Below are positions 59,272-64,000 of a DNA stretch of 64,000 nucleotides, piece after piece. The translations under genes were made by a program, and so were the position numbers. The notes under the pieces are model-generated. The model did not search any database and was not told the origin of the DNA. It saw only the letters and a list, made by a program, of their open reading frames with translations. Numbering within the stretch: the stretch's first letter is position 1; every line of letters begins with the position of its first letter. Source of the DNA: Nocardia sienata NBRC 100364. Lineage in GTDB: Bacteria; Actinomycetota; Actinomycetes; Mycobacteriales; Mycobacteriaceae. The DNA lies in assembly GCF_001613205.1 (NCBI RefSeq), contig NZ_BDBX01000015.1, positions 1 to 64,000 of the forward strand, read 5' to 3'.

Positions 59272-60243
59272 GTGAGTATCAATGAGACCGAGATCCTGGT
59301 CCAGGGCGCGCCCGAGCCGGCCGCCTCCGGCCGGCGCAAACTCATCCTGCGCCGCTTCCTGCGCAACAAACCCGCGCTGGTCGGCGCCACGGTGCTGATC
59401 CTGATGTTCCTGGCCAGTTTCCTACTGCCGTCGCTGCTGCCCTACGACTATCAGGACATCGACTACACCGCCCTGCTGCAACCGCCGAGTCCCCAGCATC
59501 CCTTCGGCACCACCGAGATCGGCCAGGATGTACTCGCCCAGACTCTGCGCGGGTTGCAGAAGTCGCTGATCATCGGCTTGTGCGTGGCCGTGTTCTCCAC
59601 CACCATCGCCGCCGTCACCGGCGCGGTGGCCGGTCTGCTGGGCGGCTGGACCGACCGGACCATCATGTGGGTGGTCGACCTGCTGCTGGTGGTGCCGAGT
59701 TTCATCATCGTGGCCTTGTTCGCCCCACGTACCAAGGGCAGCGGTTCGATCGTGTTGCTGATCATCCTGCTCAGCGTGTTCGGCTGGATGATCAGCGCGC
59801 GGATCGTGCGCGGGCTGACCATGAGCCTGCGCGAACGCGAATTCGTCCGGGCCGCCCGCTATATGGGTGCGCCGACCCGGACGATCATCCTCACCCATAT
59901 CGTGCCGAATATCGCCTCGATCCTGATCATCGACACCACGCTCACCGTCGGCGCCTCGATCATGGCCGAAACGGGGCTGAGCTTCCTCGGTTTCGGGGTG
60001 CAGCCGCCGGATGTGTCGCTGGGCACGCTGATCGCGAACGGCACCAGTTCCGCCATGACCTATCCGTGGCTGTTCCTCTTCGCGGGCGGTCTGCTGATCA
60101 TTACCGTGCTGTGCGCGAACCTGGTCGGCGACGGCCTGCGCGACGCCTTCGATCCGGGCGCCCAACGCGCCCGGTCCCGGCCGTCGCGCAGGGCTCGCAA
60201 GGCTGCGGAGAAGTCCCGGCAGGCGGAGGAAGCGCGGACATGA
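59272..60243 (+). CDS. Peptide-type ABC transporter permease (DppC-like)
   Basis: Second permease, 323 residues, starting at GTG 59272 (GAGGA 6-7 nt upstream). The N-terminal OppC-type segment [27 protein letters not shown] is followed by [19 protein letters not shown] and the EAA loop [44 protein letters not shown] closes the transmembrane core. The C-terminal tail is rich in Arg/Lys. Its stop overlaps the ATPase start by 4 bp (ATGA). Confidence 0.92.
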   Translation: MSINETEILVQGAPEPAASGRRKLILRRFLRNKPALVGATVLILMFLASFLLPSLLPYDYQDIDYTALLQPPSPQHPFGTTEIGQDVLAQTLRGLQKSLIIGLCVAVFSTTIAAVTGAVAGLLGGWTDRTIMWVVDLLLVVPSFIIVALFAPRTKGSGSIVLLIILLSVFGWMISARIVRGLTMSLREREFVRAARYMGAPTRTIILTHIVPNIASILIIDTTLTVGASIMAETGLSFLGFGVQPPDVSLGTLIANGTSSAMTYPWLFLFAGGLLIITVLCANLVGDGLRDAFDPGAQRARSRPSRRARKAAEKSRQAEEART

Positions 60244-62147
60244 CCGGAGAGACCACGACGGTGCAATCGGCAGCGGACCGGGCCGTACCCGGTGAACCCG
60301 GTTCCGGCCAGGGCCGCGCGCCCCTGCTGGAGGTATCGGATCTGCGTGTCTCGTTCCCCAGCGAAGAAGGCCGCGTCGACGCTGTCCGTGGCGTGGACTA
60401 CACCGTCGCCGACGGTGAGGTCCTGGCGATCGTCGGCGAATCCGGGTCGGGTAAATCGGTGTCCTCCCTGGCCGTGATGGGTCTGCTGCCCGAACAGGCC
60501 CGGGTCACCGGTTCGATCCGGTTGCGCGGACGGGAACTCCTCGGCCTCGGCGACCGGGAACTGTCGAAACTGCGCGGCAGTGCGGTGAGCATGGTGTTCC
60601 AGGACCCGCTCTCGGCGCTCACCCCGGTGTACCGGGTGGGCGATCAGGTCGCCGAAGCGCTACTCGCGCACGGGAACCTGAGCAAGACCGAAGCGGCGAA
60701 ACGCGCGGTCGAACTGCTCGACCTGGTCGGTATCCCCGACCCGGAGCTGCGCGCGAAGGCTTTCCCGCATGAATTCTCCGGTGGTATGCGCCAGCGAGTG
60801 GTCATCGCCATGGCGATCGCCAACGATCCGGCGCTCATCATCTGCGACGAACCCACCACCGCACTCGATGTGACGGTGCAGAAGCAGATCCTGAACCTGC
60901 TGCGCAAAGCGCGCGATATCACCGGCGCGGGCGTCGTCATGATCACGCACGACATGGGTATCGCGGCCACCCTCGCCGATCGCGTGGCCGTGATGTACGC
61001 GGGCCGGATCGTGGAAACCGCCACCACCGCGCAGGTCTTCCGGAGCCCCCGGATGCCCTACACCGTCGGGCTGCTCGGCTCGATCCCGCGCATGGACGGA
61101 CCGCCGCGCGCACCGCTGATCCCCATTGTCGGCGCGCCGCCGGCCATGCACGCACTGCCGCAGGGGTGTTCGTTCGCGCCGCGCTGCCCGGTCGCGATCG
61201 AGGACTGCCGCGCCGCGGAACCGCCGCTGGCCGAGACTGTTCCGGGCCACCGCGCAGCCTGCATCCGTACCGACGAGGTCGGTTCGGCGGCCCTGTTCGA
61301 CGCCTACCGCCGCGAGATCGGCGAACCGGCGCCTGCCCCCGCGACCGATCCACAACCCGTGCTGAAGGTGACGGATCTGGTCAAGACCTTCCCCATCACC
61401 TCCGGGGTGATCCTGCGCCGCCGCAAGGGCGAGGTCCGCGCCGTGGACGGGATCAGTTTCGAGGTCCGCGCCGGACGTACGCTGGCCCTGGTCGGTGAAT
61501 CGGGGTCGGGTAAATCGACGACGCTGACCCAGATCCTGGACATGGTGAAACCGCAGGCCGGGACCATCGAGATCATGGGCCGCGATACCGCCACCCTCAG
61601 CGCCGCGCAGCGCCGGGAACTGCGCCGCAAACTGCAGATCGTGTTCCAGGACCCCACGGCTTCACTGGATCCGCGGCTGCCTGTTTCCGATATCGTCTCC
61701 CAGCCGATGCGGATCGCGAAGCGGCCGAAATCCGAGATCGCTGCGCGGGTACCGGACCTGCTGCGGCAGGTGGGCCTGCGCCCCGAACACGCCGACCGCT
61801 ATCCGGGCGATTTCTCCGGCGGCCAGAAGCAGCGCATCTGTATCGCCCGGGCGCTGGCCCTGGACCCCGAACTGCTGGTGCTCGACGAGCCGGTGTCGTC
61901 GCTGGATGTGTCGATCCAGGCGGGTGTGCTGAATCTGTTGCGCGACCTGCAGGCCGAACGCGGACTGTCCTACCTCTTCGTCTCCCACGATCTGTCCGTG
62001 GTGCGCAATCTGGCCCACGATATCGCGGTGATGTACCGGGGCAAGATCGTCGAAGCGGGACCGGCGGAGCAGATCTTCGGCGATCCGGGCCACGAATACA
62101 CGCGATCGCTGATCGATGCCGTGCCCGTACCCGTGGTAGAGGGTTGA
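60240..62147 (+). CDS. Double ABC ATPase of a peptide importer (DppD-DppF fusion)
   Basis: A 635-residue protein with two complete ABC ATPase units, replacing the usual separate DppD and DppF. Unit 1 has Walker A GESGSGKS at residues 66-73, signature SGGMRQRV, Walker [10 protein letters not shown] and an oligopeptide C-terminal element ([15 protein letters not shown]). Unit 2 has a second GESGSGKS near 420, signature SGGQKQRI and Walker [13 protein letters not shown]. Both sites look catalytically intact. ATG 60240 overlaps the permease stop. It drives import through the two permeases. Confidence 0.94.
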   Translation: MTGETTTVQSAADRAVPGEPGSGQGRAPLLEVSDLRVSFPSEEGRVDAVRGVDYTVADGEVLAIVGESGSGKSVSSLAVMGLLPEQARVTGSIRLRGRELLGLGDRELSKLRGSAVSMVFQDPLSALTPVYRVGDQVAEALLAHGNLSKTEAAKRAVELLDLVGIPDPELRAKAFPHEFSGGMRQRVVIAMAIANDPALIICDEPTTALDVTVQKQILNLLRKARDITGAGVVMITHDMGIAATLADRVAVMYAGRIVETATTAQVFRSPRMPYTVGLLGSIPRMDGPPRAPLIPIVGAPPAMHALPQGCSFAPRCPVAIEDCRAAEPPLAETVPGHRAACIRTDEVGSAALFDAYRREIGEPAPAPATDPQPVLKVTDLVKTFPITSGVILRRRKGEVRAVDGISFEVRAGRTLALVGESGSGKSTTLTQILDMVKPQAGTIEIMGRDTATLSAAQRRELRRKLQIVFQDPTASLDPRLPVSDIVSQPMRIAKRPKSEIAARVPDLLRQVGLRPEHADRYPGDFSGGQKQRICIARALALDPELLVLDEPVSSLDVSIQAGVLNLLRDLQAERGLSYLFVSHDLSVVRNLAHDIAVMYRGKIVEAGPAEQIFGDPGHEYTRSLIDAVPVPVVEG

Positions 62148-62190
62148 CGGACGTGTTCTCCGGACCCACCGGCAGGAAGGATGAACGGCC

Positions 62191-63864
62191 ATGAGGATTC
62201 GATCACTGAGGAGGCTCGCGGTGCCGCTGTGCACCGTCGCCCTGCTCGCGGCCGGTTGTGGGGCGAACGACGCGGGGGCTCCCGAGGGCGCGGTCGCCGA
62301 ACTGGGCACGGTCAACGACATCAACCCGCACGATGTGAGCGAACTGCGCGACGGCGGGAATCTGCGACTGGCCGCCACCTCGTTCCCGGAGCATTGGAAC
62401 CCGCTGCAGATCGACAGCGACGCCGAATCCGCGAGCATCATGCGCGTGATGATGCCGCGGGCGTTCACCACCGACGCGGCCGGCGCGATCTCGGTCAACA
62501 CCGACTTCTTCACCGACGTCGAACTGACCGATACCGAGCCGCAGCGGGTCACCTACACCATCAATCCCAAGGCGGTGTGGTCCGACGGATCCCCCATCAC
62601 CTGGGAGGACATCGCTTCCCAGGCCAACGCGATGAGCGGGAAGGATCCGAAGTTCCTCATCGGCAACACCAACGGTTTCGACCGGGTCGAGAAGGTCGAA
62701 CGCGGTACCGACGACCGCCAGGCGATCATCACCTTCAAGAGCCACTACGCCGATTGGGCCGGTCAGTTCGCCGGTAACTCCATGCTGCTGCCGAAGGAGG
62801 CCACGGCCACACCGGATGCGTTCAACGAGGCCTGGCGCAACGCCCCCGGCAAGACCGCGGGTCCGTTCGTCGTCCAGTCCACCGACCGCGGTCAGGGCCG
62901 GATCGTACTCGGCCGTAATCCGAAATGGTGGGGTGCGACACCGAAACTCGACACCATCACCTACAGCGTGCTGTCGAGCGAAGCGATGGTGCCGGCGCTG
63001 GCCAACAACGAGATCGATGCCGTCGGCCTGGGGACCCGCGACGATATGCAGACCGCCCGCAATACCCCCGGCGTGGCGATCCGGCGCGCTCCCGGTAACA
63101 GCTGGTCGCACCTGACCTTCAACGGCGCCCCGGGCTCGCTGCTGGAGGATCCGAAACTGCGGGTCGCGATCATCAAGGCGATCGACCGCGCCGGAATCGC
63201 CAAGGCGATGCAAAACGGCCTGGTAGTGGATCCGCAACCGCTGAACAACCACATCTTCATCCAGGGCCAGAAAGGCTATCAGGACAACAGCCTGCCCTTC
63301 GATCCCGAGGCCGCGAAGCAGGAACTCGATGCGCTGGGCTGGACACTGAACGGGGACGTCCGGGAGAAGGACGGCCGTAAATTGGTGATCCGCGATGTCA
63401 TGTACAACGACAAGACCTGGGTGCAGGTCGCGCAGATCATCCAGCAGAACCTGCGGCAGGTGGGCATCGAACTGGTCATCGAGACCAAGCCAGGCGCCGG
63501 ATTCTTCACCGACAACATCCAGCCCGGCAATTTCGACGTGGGTCAGTGGGTGTGGATCGGTGATGCGTTCCCGCTGAGCAGCATCCCGCAGATCTGGGGC
63601 TACTACCCCGATAACCTGCAGGGTAATTACGGCCGCATCGGCTCCCCGGAACTGAACGATCTCATCGAGAAGACCCTCACCGAACTCGACCCCCAGAAGG
63701 CCATCGAACTGGCCAATCAGGTGGACCAGGCGATCTGGGCCGAAGGCCATTCGATCCCGCTGGTGCAGTCGGCCGGCAACATCGGTGTCCGCGACAACCT
63801 CGCCAACTACGGCGCCGCGGGACTGGCCTCCCTGGACTACACGAAAATCGGTTTCCTGAAGTGA
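62191..63864 (+). CDS. Family 5 solute-binding lipoprotein
   Basis: A 557-residue extracytoplasmic binding protein of the peptide-importer type. The signal peptide has lipobox LAAGC with Cys23 as the lipid-anchored residue. RVTYTINPKAVWSDGSPITWEDI, PGKTAGPFVVQS, PKWWGATPKLDTITYSVL and LRVAIIKAIDRAGIAKAM are standard SBP_bac_5 segments. It would capture a peptide or similar solute and pass it to the permeases. In mycobacteria a relative (LpqW) instead regulates mannolipid synthesis, so a non-transport role is possible; here the direct operon context favours transport. Its stop overlaps the next gene by 4 bp. Confidence 0.92.
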   Translation: MRIRSLRRLAVPLCTVALLAAGCGANDAGAPEGAVAELGTVNDINPHDVSELRDGGNLRLAATSFPEHWNPLQIDSDAESASIMRVMMPRAFTTDAAGAISVNTDFFTDVELTDTEPQRVTYTINPKAVWSDGSPITWEDIASQANAMSGKDPKFLIGNTNGFDRVEKVERGTDDRQAIITFKSHYADWAGQFAGNSMLLPKEATATPDAFNEAWRNAPGKTAGPFVVQSTDRGQGRIVLGRNPKWWGATPKLDTITYSVLSSEAMVPALANNEIDAVGLGTRDDMQTARNTPGVAIRRAPGNSWSHLTFNGAPGSLLEDPKLRVAIIKAIDRAGIAKAMQNGLVVDPQPLNNHIFIQGQKGYQDNSLPFDPEAAKQELDALGWTLNGDVREKDGRKLVIRDVMYNDKTWVQVAQIIQQNLRQVGIELVIETKPGAGFFTDNIQPGNFDVGQWVWIGDAFPLSSIPQIWGYYPDNLQGNYGRIGSPELNDLIEKTLTELDPQKAIELANQVDQAIWAEGHSIPLVQSAGNIGVRDNLANYGAAGLASLDYTKIGFLK

Positions 63865-64000
63865 GCTCCCGGATAGGCCATCCGCCGGCCTATCCGCTGT
63901 GCGTGACCATCGGCGCCCTCGCGGTACTCACCGCGTGGGCGCCGTTCGCCGATCCGGACCAGTTCAGCGCGCTGGCGGTGGTCGGGGCGGGGATCGTGGG
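63861..64000 (+). CDS. Partial membrane protein gene, cut by the window end
   Basis: GTG 63861 overlaps the upstream TGA (GTGA), and the frame stays open to the window end, giving 46 residues with a hydrophobic stretch (YPLCVTIGALAVLTAWAPF, then FSALAVVGAGIV). The coupling suggests a membrane component connected with the importer, but too little is visible to name it. Confidence 0.6.
   Translation, partial: MSSRIGHPPAYPLCVTIGALAVLTAWAPFADPDQFSALAVVGAGIV

Overview
The window comes from a high-GC, mycolic-acid-producing actinomycete, most likely a Nocardia or close relative. It carries nearly the whole arabinogalactan and mycolate assembly locus: dprE1/dprE2, aftA, two emb genes, fadD32-pks13-accD4, a Culp6-type cutinase, four antigen 85-type mycolyltransferases, aftB, the ubiA-type phosphoribosyltransferase, a PAP2 phosphatase, glfT2 and glf. 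Gene order in the right half (accD4-pks13-fadD32 ... Ag85 ... aftB-ubiA-PAP2-glfT2-glf ... PGRP/LGFP amidase ... HAD) matches the Mycobacterium tuberculosis Rv3799c-Rv3813c block as I know it. The presence of only two emb genes and the LGFP-fused mycolyltransferase point away from Mycobacterium itself.

Region 1 (1-12.2 kb) is variable. It holds a GT2 glycosyltransferase and a DUF2142 membrane protein, dispersed dTDP-rhamnose genes (rmlB on the minus strand, rmlA-rmlC on the plus strand), a secreted protein, an F420-type LLM oxidoreductase, a DUF4282 membrane protein and a small Prim-Pol-like protein. In its middle sits a two-gene minus-strand unit: an ATP-grasp ligase followed by a 660-residue protein in which I see a papain-like Gln-Cys-His-Asn constellation. 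I could not assign this pair to a known system. The ATP-grasp gene is also clearly lower in GC than its surroundings. It is my best candidate for an undescribed system.

Region 2 (12.2-25.5 kb) makes and uses decaprenyl-phosphoryl-arabinose: a GtrA-type protein, dprE1-dprE2, and on the opposite strand emb - vapBC - aftA - emb. A complete VapBC toxin-antitoxin module lies between the upstream emb gene and aftA. The DNA before dprE1 carries an imperfect 156-bp tandem duplication.

Region 3 (25.7-51.1 kb) holds a PpiB-type cyclophilin and then the mycolate condensation genes, an LLM oxidoreductase, a DUF732 lipoprotein with Culp6, the four mycolyltransferases, and the tightly overlapping glf-glfT2-PAP2-ubiA-aftB chain. 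Together they build the galactan, supply its arabinose donor, cap the arabinan, condense mycolic acids and transfer them outside the membrane.

Region 4 (51.3-64 kb) contains a small membrane protein, a TipA-like MerR regulator, a divergent pair of peptidoglycan-related secreted proteins (SpoIID/LytB and a PGRP amidase, both with LGFP-type repeats), a HAD phosphatase, and a peptide-type ABC importer (two permeases, double ATPase, lipoprotein) whose last gene runs off the window. Convergent genes are mostly separated by long perfect hairpins without U-tracts. I saw no rRNA, tRNA, CRISPR array or insertion sequence by eye.
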